This document shows positions 32,101-43,976 of a stretch of 64,000 nt of DNA, one piece after another. Source of the DNA: Entophlyctis helioformis. Its lineage: Eukaryota > Chytridiomycota > Chytridiomycetes > Chytridiales > Chytriomycetaceae. The stretch's first letter is position 1, and each line of letters begins with the position of its first letter. Made by a program: the position numbers and the translations under genes. The stretch is from the NCBI GenBank assembly GCA_025526915.1, contig JAHLKH010000036.1, positions 116,916-180,915 on the forward strand. The letters run 5' to 3'. The notes under the pieces were generated by a model that worked only from the letters and a program-made list of their open reading frames with translations, was not told the origin of the DNA and ran no database searches.

Positions 32101-35100
32101 CCGCGGTTGGAGAGCGCCAGGAGCCGAGGGGACGCATTGAGGGGAAGCGACTTGCTGCTCATGTTGCTGTGCGTCATGGGCTTGTGTGCAGTGTCGGGCG
32201 GAGTGGATCCAGCCGGCGATAACGCGGACGTGGATGCCGTTGCAGACGCGTTGGCAGGTGCCCAGAGCCGTTGCAAGATGTTCTTTTGCGGCGATACGCT
32301 GACACCTGCCTGCTCAGTGGCAGGGTTTGGGCTCGTTTTCCGCGTCGCGGGCACATCGACTGCGGCGTTGACGTGCGTTTGGATGTAAAGTCGAACCCGA
32401 CAGACGATGGACGGCCGCGTGTGCGGGCAGCTGCACCCGTGGCTGTCGATTGCGGTGCTGGCGGCGCGGCTGATGTCGTCGACGCAGGCTTCTGCACCGT
32501 CGATCCAAAGTTGGAAAAGATGTTTCCAAACGCCATCGGAGACTTGGCCTCATCCGACGTTGCGCTCTGTGCACCAAAAGCCACCATTCATGCCAGTCAG
32601 TCAGTCAGTCAGTCAGTCAGTCAGTCACACCACGCATTGAGCCCATAACGCGTACCTTGGTTTCGCTGCGACTGGAAGCCCACCACGTGTTTGGGCGTTT
32701 GACAGAAGGCGGCCGGTCATTGCCAAAGACATTCAGCAGCGCGCCGCCAGCAATCGGCCCATCCTCCTTCTCGGGCGACGAAAACATGTCCGAGTCATCA
32801 TCCGCCAGCACCGAGTGCGTGTCGGAAGGCGTCAGATCCCCACTGACGCCTACGCGAACCGCGCTGGGACGTGTGGCGCACTGCTGCCGCTTTCGGGCGA
32901 CCACTCATAGCCGGCGTCGGAGCCCGGCACAGAGCGGTCGCCGTTGCTGCTGCTGCTGCTTGTGGCAACGAGCCGCGACAGGCCCGAGGGTACTTGTCCG
33001 CGCTTGGCCGGCGAGCTCTCGTCGCTGCGCGTGGCCGGCGTTTCCACGGGCGAGGAGAAATCCGACGTGTCGGGGTCGATCGACCCGCCGACGCAGCTGT
33101 CGCTGCCGTGGCCGTCGTCGCCGTCACAGACGACTCGTATCCACCGGCACCCGAGCCACTCACGGGCGATGTCGCACTGCCCGTGTTAATGGTCAGCGAT
33201 CCAAACGCCTGTCGCGGCGGCAGCCGCAGGGGCACAGTCGGTGCTGTCGTGGGTATTGGCCCAATCGTCGACGCGCGTGGGGGCCGATGCAGGTTATCAA
33301 AGCTCTGCGACACGCCGTGCAGCAGCTGCGAGTGGTGGTGGGGCGATCCTGCAGTGCTGACCAACGGGTGTTTGGACGACTGGGATTTGCGCGACACCTG
33401 CGCCTTGGCCTGGAGAAACTCTTGGCGTACTTGGTGTACATGGATTTGGGGATGTCGTGGACCTTGCGGGCACCAATGTGCGAGTCTGCCGTCGTGAACA
33501 CGGCGCGGCCGCGTGGGAAAGCGGCCTGCATGGTGAGCGGAACGCCGCGGGTGTTGCGGACGTCCGTGATGCCGTCAGGAAGGTTGGGCGGCGCGGGTGT
33601 CGACATGCGTCTGCTGAGGAGGTTGGAGAAACCGTTGGACGTGGTCGCAGGAGTCGGCAGTGGCGGCGCGCCAGCGGGGGATGATGTAGACGAGTTCTCA
33701 GATAGCCGTGGCAGGCCCTTGGACGCGGCAGACGCGGCAGGATTGCCGCCTGCATACGCCATGCTGCTGAGAGCGTTGCCGGTGCCTGACCGTGACAAGC
33801 CGGACGCCTGCGGCGGCAAGAAGACGGGTATATACTTTTCAATTCGCGACACGAGCTTGCGGCGCTCGCGGCCGGGGATGCCCACAAACGCCTCCTCGTT
33901 ATCGATCGTGTCGTTGTCAATGTCCACCACAGCCGCGTCGGGGGGCCGCAACTCTGCTTGCACGGCCTGTGTAAAGTACTTGCGGTGCACGCCCATGATG
34001 TACGGCATAGGCACGTCGAGACACTTCATGAGCCGTGCAGGGAGAATCGGCACAATCAGGTGGTGCCAGTAGAACGGGTAGATGAGGTTGATCATGGTCT
34101 CGGCGGCCGCGTTGAGCATCGAGTAGTGCGACGACACGAAGATAACCTTGTGCTCCATGAGCAGCAGCTCAAAGATCATGACAATGTGGTGCACCGACAT
34201 GCTTCTGAACAGCGGATACATGGAGAACTGTTGGCCAGGTGCTGCGTCAGTCTTGAGCCATCGATAGTTGGATGGATGGATGGATGGATCGATCCATGCA
34301 GACCAGCTCATAGCACAATAAAACTTGCGTTTTTGAGGATCGAGATGGTGTTGACAGGCGGCCTCGCGCAATGCAGTTGCACGTTGCCGATATTGATGCT
34401 GATCTCCAGTTTTCCAGGCGGCGGCAACGGAATCTCGTGAAGCAGGTTGATGACGCACCTGGGCATATGCCATCACGCTTGTCTGTTAGCCTTCCGGCAC
34501 TCTCATGACACAGCCACAGCACCGTTTTGCAAACACTGCACACCGTTCAAGCGGCGCGTAGTACAGCCCACGCTGGCTTGGATTCCGCATCTGCCGTACA
34601 AGCTCGCACAGCCAGTCCTTGAGCAGCGCATACCACGGCCAATGGCTCGTGACTCCAATCGACCGCGGCACATAGATATGCTCCGGCTTGACGACAACGG
34701 TCACCTTGAGTGGAGCAAGGAGCTCCTCATACAATGCGACCTTTTCTTCGTACATGGAGATCTCAAACGGCTCTGCGCTGGGATCCAGCCGTGCTTTCTG
34801 CAGCTTCGCTTGGTGTGCGACCAGCTGGTCATTGACGTGGTTAAAGTACTCGAAATCGCTCTCGGACTGTCAGATGCGGGCTGGGTCAGGTGCGACACGG
34901 GGCAATACGTGATATGGGCAGACTCATGGCCAGACACACGTACAAGATTCGCTTGGCCCCATTTCGTGATGGCCGACTCGAGCTGGCGGTACAGCTCGCC
35001 TTTGGGCTTCTCGTACACGGTCACACACGTGCCATAGGACCGCACGCCGGCCTGATCTGTCGAGATCTGCAGCCAGATGGTCAGCCGCATGCCATCGCTC

Positions 35101-35795
35101 GAGCAGTGCGCCACCAGCCCCCTGGGCGACTCACAAATGTGTGGAATGTGTCGGGCGGCGTGCTGGTCTCGTTGTAGACAAGCGTCAGATCGTTTGGAAA
35201 GCAAAACTGTCGCCGCCACAAGCGTCAGTGGTCCGTTCATACACAGCCCACACGAAGCACTCAGCGCATGCGCACGCACCATGTGCAAGTTGGATGGAAA
35301 CTGTTCGTCCTTGGACCAGTCCGTTTTGGGGTAGCGCACAAGCGTCTCTGCCTGGAAGTGGTATTTCAACGGATGCACATCCTTGGCGGCCGGATCTACT
35401 CTCGCGCACAGAGGTCAGTCGGTTGGCCGGTCAGCAAGCCTGCCAACCCTCGAGCCAGCCAAGACCAACGCGACAAGCCGCAACATACCATGCTTGCCGT
35501 CAGGAGCAGTTGTGGCAGCAGGCGGTGGCGGCGCGGTGCCGGTGACCTCCAGTCTGCGAAGCACGTGGCACGGCAATGACGCTCAAGTCGACCTGCGAGC
35601 CCTCGACAGAGTTGTGTACAGGCAGTCGCTTGTCGAGAAGGCTCTGCTTGTTGTCGGGCTGGCCCAACCCAACCTCGAAGAAATAGTCAACGAAGCGGCT
35701 GGACGTGAACTGCACATACTGGTTCGGGTCGGCCGGTGGTCTCCGCCGTCTTCATCCTGATGCCGCTGTGCCTGTGTTGCAGCGGCAGTGCTCAT
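29120..35795 (-). CDS. DENN-domain Rab GEF with a C1-like zinc region
   Basis: A large many-exon gene. Upstream DENN: SRFVDYFFEVGLGQPDNKQ (35,700), HPLKYHFQAETLVRYPKTDW, SYGTCVTVYEKPKGELYRQL and NPSQRGLYYAPLER. Core DENN: NLLHEIPLPPPGKLEISINI, SVHHIVMIFELLLMEHKVIF, NLIYPFYWHHLIVPILPARL and DVPMPYIMGVHRKYF (33,960-34,470). After a long Ser/Gly-rich stretch comes a cysteine/histidine region, HKFHELIPVS with LCRMCREGLHT and later CHIQIHAGCLM (31,200-32,000), like a stretched C1 domain. Downstream DENN: KVFTSLLKSYRSHLKN and TQAFAQFILDRVDR. The C terminus is helical then disordered, ending at TAG 29,120. The DENN fold exchanges GDP on Rab GTPases. The start (ATG 35,795) needs one frame change before DPNQYVQF. 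Internal exon limits are approximate. Confidence 0.8.
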
Positions 35796-36191
35796 TGCTG
35801 TATGTGTGTGTGGTGTGTTTGTGTATGTGTCCGTGCGTCTGATGGCTGGTTGAGGGTATCTGTATCGAGCGGCTCGATCGACACCAGGCCAAGATGTGGC
35901 CGGAACTACAGGAGGCGGCGCGGTGTGTGTGTTTGGGCCAAATGCAGCTGCGCAAGGGTTGGGGCTCGTTGTCTATGGATATGATATGCGCCGACTGAGC
36001 AAGAGTGCCGATGCCTCTGTCCTATGAAACCAGCTGCTCGCCCGTCAGACCCGATGGTTTGCGAGAGCCGTCGGCCTTGCTGTTGTTGTGCCGATGTGGC
36101 TATTGTGGAGCAAGTCGCGCGTCGCGTCACTCACCCCTTTGCCGGAAACCGGACGCCAATCACACCCCGCGCTTTGCGGGAAAAGGCAGAT
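35796..36191. promoter_or_regulatory. shared divergent promoter region
   Basis: A 396-bp interval between the diverging DENN gene and the 1,130-residue gene. It has TG-rich runs near 35,800-35,835 and no TATA box I would trust. It probably holds both promoters. Confidence 0.35.
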
Positions 36192-39100
36192 ATGGATTCA
36201 GGGGCGAGCAAGTCGCAGGCAGCATGGCACGCCAATGGCGAGGCGCTGTCGCAGAGCCTTAACGGCGGCAGCGGATCCGTGTCATCCTCCGCAGCAGCAC
36301 TCGACAGAGCGCAGATGGCGGGATCGGCAGGAGAGTTTGGGTCGGCAGCGGAAGACGTCGCGAGTCTGAGCAGCCTGCACGCCCGCAGCGACCGGCATGC
36401 CAGTGACCACGATCGGCCGCCTAATCCAGGCTCGGTCGGCGGCGGGTCAGGCTCGCTCGGCCCGGCCACCAGCACCGGCAGTCATGCAGACATCGCAAGC
36501 GGAGCCGCTCTTCGGCCACCGCAGGCACACGGCGGATCAAGCACCAGCAGGGGATCGTCGGTTGCGGCCAAGAAGCAGATTATGCGCACCGTGATCGTGC
36601 CGCTGTCGCTCGATATCCGCAGTGGGTCAACGGCGCTCATGTCAGGCGGCCCCACATACACACGAGCACTCAACGCGTCGCTGGCATTCCGGCTGCGCAA
36701 GTACACGCCTCTGTACATGCCCAGCATCCCGCCTGGAGAGAGTGCAGACGACATCGTGAGCTTGACGGACCAGAGCCTGCTGAGCGAGTCGGTGCAGTGC
36801 CACGAGTCTGCAGCGTCGGCAGGCGCGATCCCGTCGGCCGGACAGCAGCACGGCGAGTCGTTTATCCCTGCATCGCAGACGGCGTACCAGCACCACCAGC
36901 TGCTGCCACACGGACACGCGGGCCACGGTCACGCCCAGCCACACCATCCGCTCGCCAACGTCGCGCACTACCACCACCGGACGCCCCAGACGCAGTCGCC
37001 GTCACTGCCGCCGCCTTCCGCTGCACACCGCCGGCAAGCAGGCGACGATCGCGTCCAGACGCCGCACGCCGCACTGGCCATGGCACCGATGCCGCCAAAC
37101 ATACCGCCGCCGCCCGTCATCAAGAAGAAGACGCGCAGACCAGGGATCAATGCACTCAATGTCGTCGGCCACGGTCGTGGCCAGCCGGCCGTCCCGCATC
37201 TGCCTCCAAAGACAGCACCGGACAGCACGACCCCAGCCAGTAATCGCAGTCTTCCCATCCAGGTGCCGCGTGCGGACCGGCCCGCCGCAGACGCACCGCC
37301 CGTGTACTCTGAGGGCGACGCCGGGAGCGTGGTGCGTGAGGACAGCGTTCCGCTGTTCATCTTGGCCGGAGCAGTGATTGGCGATGGTGGCATGGTGGCC
37401 ATGACGACGAGCCCAACGTCCATGTCGACGGCCTCGAACACACCGCGGCATAGCAATGATGGGAGCGAGCGATTCTCGGGACACCAACAGCAACAACAGC
37501 AACAACAGCAACAGTCGGGTCCAGTGCATGGCGAGAGCCTGGCAGATGCAGTTGCGCGTGCATCAACGCGGCTGGAAGTGCGAGCCAGCGTGACAAGAGC
37601 GCGATCGGGGCATGGCAGGACTCCAACCATGCCTGCTGGCGGCGGCGGCGAGAGTGGCAGGGACGCAGGGACACCACTGCCGCTAGCTGAAACAGGTACG
37701 GATGACGCATCGCCAACGCCTCAAGCAGCACCGATCCATGATGACGAGACGCGACAAGTAGTGTCACCAGGCGGCGGTGATGGATGGAGTGTGCACCAGT
37801 TTGGCGGGCCGACGTGCACGCCTGCACCGGAAGCCAGTGGCACAGAAGGAGGCCTGCATCCTGGCGGTTCCGAAGACGAAAACGGTCTGAGCGTCTCAAC
37901 CACTGCCCTGCGCCACCGCCAACAGAAACTCAAAGAGGTAAGTGGACGCTAGTCGCTGAGCTCTGCAGAGTGCACGCAGCTACACGTATCCGCACACGAG
38001 GCTAACAACCAGATACCGCGACAGCTGGATATGCAGGACAGGATCAGCAAACAGCAGGCAAAGGATATCCTCAAATCCACCATCACATTCACAAAGCGCG
38101 AGCATCTCCAACGCACGGATCTGGTGCACAGGAAACGCGACCCAGTGTCGAAATACTCTGACCTGGTGTCGACGCTAAAGTGGGGCCCGTCGTTTGCATC
38201 GCCGCCAAAGACCGCGGGGTACGTGTGCCCGTCGCGGCCGCCGGCAGCGCTCAAGCCAATGCTGTCCAAGATATTCGGGCCGCACGCCTCGCGGCTTGAT
38301 CCGTCGGATGTGGGAGCGGACCCGCAGTTTGTCGAGGTGTCTGCCCGAACGGTCCTGCCTGCAGGCGTGCACCTGATGCCGAACCCGCGGGTGGTGCAGG
38401 TGCACCGCGATCCGATTACACGCAACATGGCGATCCCGCTCGGGCCGACCATGTGGCACGATGTGCTGCGTGTGGCGAACGCCAGTGTGCCGAGTGCCGA
38501 CAAGGTGCTTGAGGGGTTCGCTGGCACTGCGCTTGGCTTCACCGTAAAGGGCGGCAAGGGCGACGTGGCGCCGGCTAGCGAGCCGTGGCTCTCTCCGATG
38601 GAGCTGTACAGCCTTGGCCCGCATCGTGAGGCGATCCAGCGGGCGATCGAGGCGGTTGACCGCGCGTCGCGACGTAAGCGGTCAGCAGGGTCCAGTGCGT
38701 CGCATCGACGCAGGAAATCCGGGATCGACGTTGACGCTCCCGTGTCGTCTGGCAATGTTGCTGCGACGCCGCCTGCCGACCTGCCGACTCGCGGGATGAC
38801 GGTGTACGCGTCAGCCGAATCAGTGTCCGCGCTGGACGCCCCACAGCCGTCGTTGTCGGTGCCACAATCGGCGACACAATCCACGCCGTCGCTGCCCGCA
38901 TCCCAACCGCAGGATGCTGTCCAGTCGACCGATGCCATCGACACGTCGCTGGAAGACGCCAACAACGGTGCCTCGTCTGCCCCCCAAACGCGGCCACAGA
39001 CATCGCAAACACGGGCATCAACGTCGTTTTCGCTGCTCACGCCTCCAACGCCGACATCGCCGACCACGCAAACGCTAGCATCAGCGAGCGCGTCTGCGTC

Positions 39101-39659
39101 GAAACGCCGCCGCAACCTGTCAGTCAACCTCACGCAGTTCGAGTGGCCCGCGTCGTGCACCGTCGACCGCCAGCGCCGAATCATCCAGCACTTTAGCACG
39201 CTCTATGCCCAGCACAAGGCCGCCGTCCATCCAAAGACGCTGCCGTCAAGCCACCCATCGTCTCTCGCGGCATCGGGCACGCACAAATCGCGGCCCGTGT
39301 CGGCCGTCTCGATGCCGTCCGTGTCGTTGGCCGCAGAGGCGGAATCGCTGTCGCAGCCACAACCGCCTGCGCAACATCAAGAAGGCACGCCCGGGCAAGG
39401 AGCTAGAGCTGCCCGTCGACTAAAGGCTGTACCCACACCGGGACTGATAAACGGCAAACGCGCACCACCTGCGCTGCGCAAACAGTATGTGGAAGTGGTT
39501 GCTGATCCAGAGATTGGGCTGTTCCGGTCGTCCATGCTTGCATCGCCGGACGTCGATGATGCCAAACACATGCACGCGCACGCACATAATCCGTCGCCAC
39601 CGCCCGCGCTGATCCCAACCACCTCCTACCTGACTGGATCTGCCCATGATGTCCAGTAG
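36192..39659 (+). CDS. large, mostly disordered protein of unknown function (1,130 residues)
   Basis: ATG 36,192, one 75-bp intron (37,938-38,012), TAG 39,659; both exons are open and in phase with no frame break. The first half is Ser/Gly/His/Pro-rich, with MRTVIVPLSLDIRSGSTALM, TYTRALNASLAFRLRKYTPL and a short Gln run. The second half has an ordered-looking block: DRISKQQAKDILKSTITFTK, REHLQRTDLVHRKRD, VSKYSDLVSTLKWGPSFASP and RNMAIPLGPTMWHDVLRVAN. I recognise no domain. The block at about residues 585-800 is the part most likely to show homology. It shares a promoter region with the DENN gene. Confidence 0.8.
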
Positions 39660-39751
39660 CTCTGATCCATCGCCACCTTGACGAATGAACACCATATGTA
39701 TGTACACTTCATTCACAACCGGCCGCGCTTGCCACCTTACACATCCTACTC

Positions 39752-42700
39752 CTACTCCTCCTCTTCCTCCTCGCCGTCATCAATCGCATTGGTGATAAAC
39801 GCCGCAAGATCCGAGGCAGATCGAGGCATGGCTGACGACGCAGCCGTCTGCCCACCGCTCTCCAGACTCCCCCCGCTGTCGTCATCCTCCCCGCCATCCA
39901 CAATGGCATTGCAAATCTCTTGAAACAGATCCGATGGAGTTTGCATGCAGCTGGCCGCATCGCCCATGACCGTGTCTTCTTCCTCTTCGTCGTCCTCTTC
40001 GTCGCCATTATCAACAATGGCATTGCTGATCTCGGCAAATAGGTCTTGGGGATTCGGATTAGGAGGACCGCCGCCCTTTTCATCGCCCGTCGCGCCGTCT
40101 TGGGCAGTGCCAGCTCCGACGTCGTCGTCTTCGTCTTCGTCAACATCCACAATCGCATTGCTGATCTCGGCAAACAGGTCGTGCGGCGGTTGCTGCGTCT
40201 CCTCAACTGCCGGGACGCTTCCGCCGGTGTTCTCGTCGTCGTCGTCCTGGTCGTCATCAATGATGGCATTGTTGATCATGTCCGCGAGGCTCCTACCCTC
40301 GAGATTGTCAGTCGTCGCGGCAAGCCGGCCAACCGATGGCGGCAACTCAGTGTCCGTGGCAGCCGGCGTAGGTGGCGTCGGCGTTATGGCATGTGTGGCG
40401 CCGCGCTGACGCTCATCCAAGCGTAGCGACGCTGTTGGCGGAGACTCTGATGACTCGGTCGGCTCACGTGGGTTGACGCGCAAAAGAACCGGCCGACCAG
40501 ACAACGCCGTTTGCTGTCCTGACTGATACGACACGCGCTGTCGCTTGTCAGCATGACCCACGCTGCTGTCGATCGTGTCTTCTGGCGCAAACCGGATAAT
40601 GCCCGATGCTGCTGTTGCTGTCGTGCCTGGCGCAGCACCAGGCCCCGCAGGTTGACCAAGTTGTGTATCCAGAGTGGCGGCAGTTGGGTTGCTGGCGCGT
40701 CTTTGGATGCAACGTGCCGTGCCGAAAGCGTGGACGTTTCGGCTGCCTCCGCTGCTCCGATCGAGCCAGAGATTACAGAGGTTTGCAGATCGACTTGGCA
40801 AGCGTCACGTGGCTGCGTCTGATCAGCAGGCGTCTGCAGCTCGGTGGTCGGGATGCCGGGCAAGACACCTGGATCAATGTCAGGGTGGTAGTAGCGTGTA
40901 GAAGGGTCGTCGGGCAGGCTCCAGGAGGCATCCTCGTTCAAAAAGACTTGGAGCACGTCTTCTGGCGTGTGGTCGATGATAAACTGCATAAACGGATCGA
41001 TCCTGATCTTGTCGATTGACAGCCGAATGGAGCACACGGGACATGTAAAGGAGCAAAACTCGATCTTTTTACCGGCTTCGTGCGACCGCAGAAGGTTGTC
41101 GAGATCAAAGCACATGATGTGGGTGCAGTCCCTGCCACGTGCCGCCTTCTTGATGCGTGTCAGCACGACCGGGCACTTGAGGCTGACCGACGCCGTGCTC
41201 ACTGTCTGCAGGTCGTCGTCCATGACAAACAGTCGCGACGCTGTGCCGACAACCACTGTAAGCAACGATTCAAAAACATGCGGCATAGCAGTGCGATCGG
41301 TGCAGTTTACTCGCAGCACTTACCCAGCTTGGCCGATTCTTGGATGGTAAACTTCTCATTCGCCTCCAACTCAACAAGAGCCTCCTTGAAAGTCAGCATG
41401 GCGACGAGGGTTACCGCAAGACTAAACTGGGAGTTATCGGCTCGCTTGTCCAGTGCAATGTCGATCGTGTTGGCGCCAAGCTTGACTGCTTTGGTCAGGT
41501 CGCTTGGAACGTCTATTCCGTCATGGTGCATGTGCCCGTTTCGGATAAATCTACGCGCCGCCGAAGTGGAATGGGATTGGTGCTGCATTGAATGGCTGAG
41601 ATGCCAGGCGGCCAGCGGTGGCGGCGAGACGGATCGGTCGCATTGACGGACTCGAGGATAACAGAGAACTGCGGACCGGTTCCAGGGTCGTTGCTGAGCA
41701 AGGCCATGTTGTCCTCTTCCATGACGATCTGCAGCCGCTCGGCGGAGGTTGAGCGCGTGATGAGGCTAGTCTCGACAAGGGTTTCGACAATGTACATGTA
41801 TCGTCGGAGCGGGTTTGGGGCTGCCGGATTGCTCGGCGGCGAGGCTGTGGTTGCACTAGGAGCGGCGTTTGCTGGCGCAGCCACAGCAATACTAGCAACG
41901 TCCCCAGCTGCCATCGGTGCCGTGACTGGAGCTTGCAGCGCAGCCCGATGTGCGTTGGTGGGCAATGCATGCAAAGGTGCAGGTGGGCCGTTCTGAGATG
42001 CCTGCGGGTTGGCTTGCTGAACACGAGAGGCTGTAGGCTGGGTTGGAGCTGTGGGGGTTTGAAGCGCGTCAGGAGCAGATACTCTTGTCGTGGGAGCGCT
42101 GAACGCAGAGACCGCAGATTGCGTGACAGTCTGCCGTCGCTGCTGTGCCTGTGCCTCTAATGCCTGTATCCGCTCTCGCGCTTGAAGCTGCTGCTGTAGT
42201 AGTTGCTGCTGCTGATTCTGCAGTTGCTGCAGCCTCTGCTGCTCCTGATGCTGCTGCTGCTGTCTCTGCTGCTGCCGACCTCGTTGACGCTGCGCCTGAT
42301 ACTGCAAACCCCGATCTATGGCAGCTGGTGCGGCAACCGTAGGAGCCGTCGAGATGGCTGACGCTGGCGGGCCAGCTGGGTGATCTGGCTGCAGGGATGA
42401 CGCAACGCTTTGTGTTTGACTGGCAGGTGCACCAACACCTTGTCCTTGAACGGCACGAACAGGAGCCTGTGCTGCTGCTGCTGCTGAGGCTGAGGCTGCT
42501 GCCGCTGAGGCTGAGGCTGGATGGCCAGGCGCTGTTTGTGAGCGTATCTCGCTGGGGCGATTGCTGCCCCTTCCAATATAATCGAGCGTTTCTGCTGATA
42601 TTCCGGCATTGAGCGAGATCTGGCGCAGCTCGTCCTTGTAAACCCAAAGACCCTGGTGCACGACATGGAAAGACGAGCCTGAAAAGTTGAACGGCACGTT

Positions 42701-43231
42701 CAGCCGCAACCCGATGTTTGCCATTGAAACTAGCGACCGCAGCAGCAGAACCGACTCTGTCGTGCGACATTGAGCGCGCGTCAGTTCATTGCCACAGGGT
42801 ATCCTTTGACACAATGACGAAGAAACAAACCTCGTGCACTTTGCTTCATGAAGATCTGGAACCCAATGGCGACATCCAGCAGGTCGATGACGAGCATGAT
42901 CAACTCGAGATTGTCAAGGCAACGACCAGCCAGCTCGGCAAAGAGATCGTTGAGCGTGTACGCGTACATGTCCGAGAAGGCTGCCTTGTCTTGGCACCAA
43001 AGCTTGAGCTGGCGGACGATGCCGATAAACTTTTGAGTGTCGACGCCGGCTCGCAACGAACTCGTGAGCATCTGCAGAATCGCAATGTTGTCCAGCTGAG
43101 TCTTGCGCTTGGCTGGATCGGTTGACAGACTCTGAGTATCGTCCTGGGCACCGTTCGACTGCGGCTGAGGCTGTCGAATCGGCTGTCGAGCCTGTTGCTG
43201 CCGTTGTTGCTGTTGAGGCTGCCGAGCCTGT

Positions 43232-43263
<32 letters not shown>

Positions 43264-43797
43264 TTGCATAATCTGAAGGTAGATGGCCTGCATTGCAGCA
43301 TCCTGTTGTCGATTCTGATGCTGCTGTAGCTGCTGTAGTTGTTGCTGGTGCTGCAGCGATGAAAGCGCTGCGGCGGTGGACTGGGCTCGCTCCATTGCCG
43401 ACAGCACGGGCCACGACTGTCTGTCGGATGGTGCGGCTCGGCGAGCAGGCGCACCAGCAGCAGCGCTCGAGGCGGAGGCAGCAGCAGTGCTTGCATTCGG
43501 GCCGCTGCTGGCACTGGCACTGGCACTGGCACTGGCACTGGCACTGGCACTGGCACTGGCACTGGCACTCGCACTGGCACTGCCTTTCGAGGCGCCGTCT
43601 GGCGGCGGCCGTGGTCCAGCTGCTGCAACCGTCAGACTGCGTGCCTGGCTGCCGTTGGCATTGGCGCTGACGTTGGCGCTTGCGTTGGCGTTGGTCGTGG
43701 GGTTCTGCGACGACAGCAAGTGGCGCCAGCCAGATGTGTGTGCGTCTGTGCGCCTGCCATCGTGGCCCACCATGGCGTTGATGGGTTCGACGGTCAA
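39752..43797 (-). CDS. SP-RING (PIAS/Zmiz-type) SUMO E3 ligase with repeated acidic SIM-like motifs
   Basis: Exon 1 (ATG 43,797 to 42,831): an Ala-Ser dipeptide run, poly-Gln and a helical domain (FIGIVRQLKLWCQDKAAFSD). Exon 2 from 42,756: NIGLRLNVPFNFSGSSFHVV, a long Gln/Ala region, and a PINIT-like part, DPSRRHRWPPGISAIQCST. After an intron at about 41,323 comes the SP-RING: SVSLKCPVVLTRIKKAARGR, DCTHIMCFDL, CSFTCPVCSIRLSIDKIRID. The C terminus has five repeats of D-L-x-x-x-I-x-N-A-I-(V/I)-D followed by acidic runs (40,290-39,760). Frame changes near 41,563 and 40,690 are single-base and likely artefacts. SP-RING proteins promote SUMO transfer from Ubc9 in the nucleus. Confidence 0.85.
43495..43582. 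repeat. GCACTG hexamer tract encoding Ala-Ser repeats
   Basis: About 12 copies of GCACTG/GCACTC on the plus strand, read on the minus strand as alternating Ser and Ala within the SUMO ligase N terminus. Confidence 0.85.
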
Positions 43798-43824
43798 TGC
43801 GTTTTTTCACAAACGTCGACGACA

Positions 43825-43857
43825 CACACGGCGTCCAAAAGCCATCGAATGGACCCC
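43825..43857 (+). repeat. left 33-bp direct repeat of the candidate element
   Basis: Core CGTCCAAAAGCC then TCGAATGGACCCC. Differs from the right copy at two positions (G/A and A/G). It includes a copy of the CUE gene's start codon region, which here opens only a very short frame. Confidence 0.85.
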
Positions 43858-43939
43858 TGGTGGAATCGCTCTGATTGGCCGATCCTGGTGGGATCGCTGT
43901 GATTGGTCGATCCTGGTGGGATCGCTGTGATTGGTCGAT
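43856..43939 (+). repeat. three 28-bp tandem repeats at the left end of the element
   Basis: Units 43,856-43,883, 43,884-43,911 and 43,912-43,939. The second and third are identical (CCTGGTGGGATCGCTGTGAT then TGGTCGAT) and the first differs at three positions. They directly follow the left direct repeat, a typical place for transposase or recombinase binding sites. Confidence 0.85.
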
Positions 43940-43976
43940 CTAGAGAGCCCTTGCACGGTGCAGACACTGCGCGATG

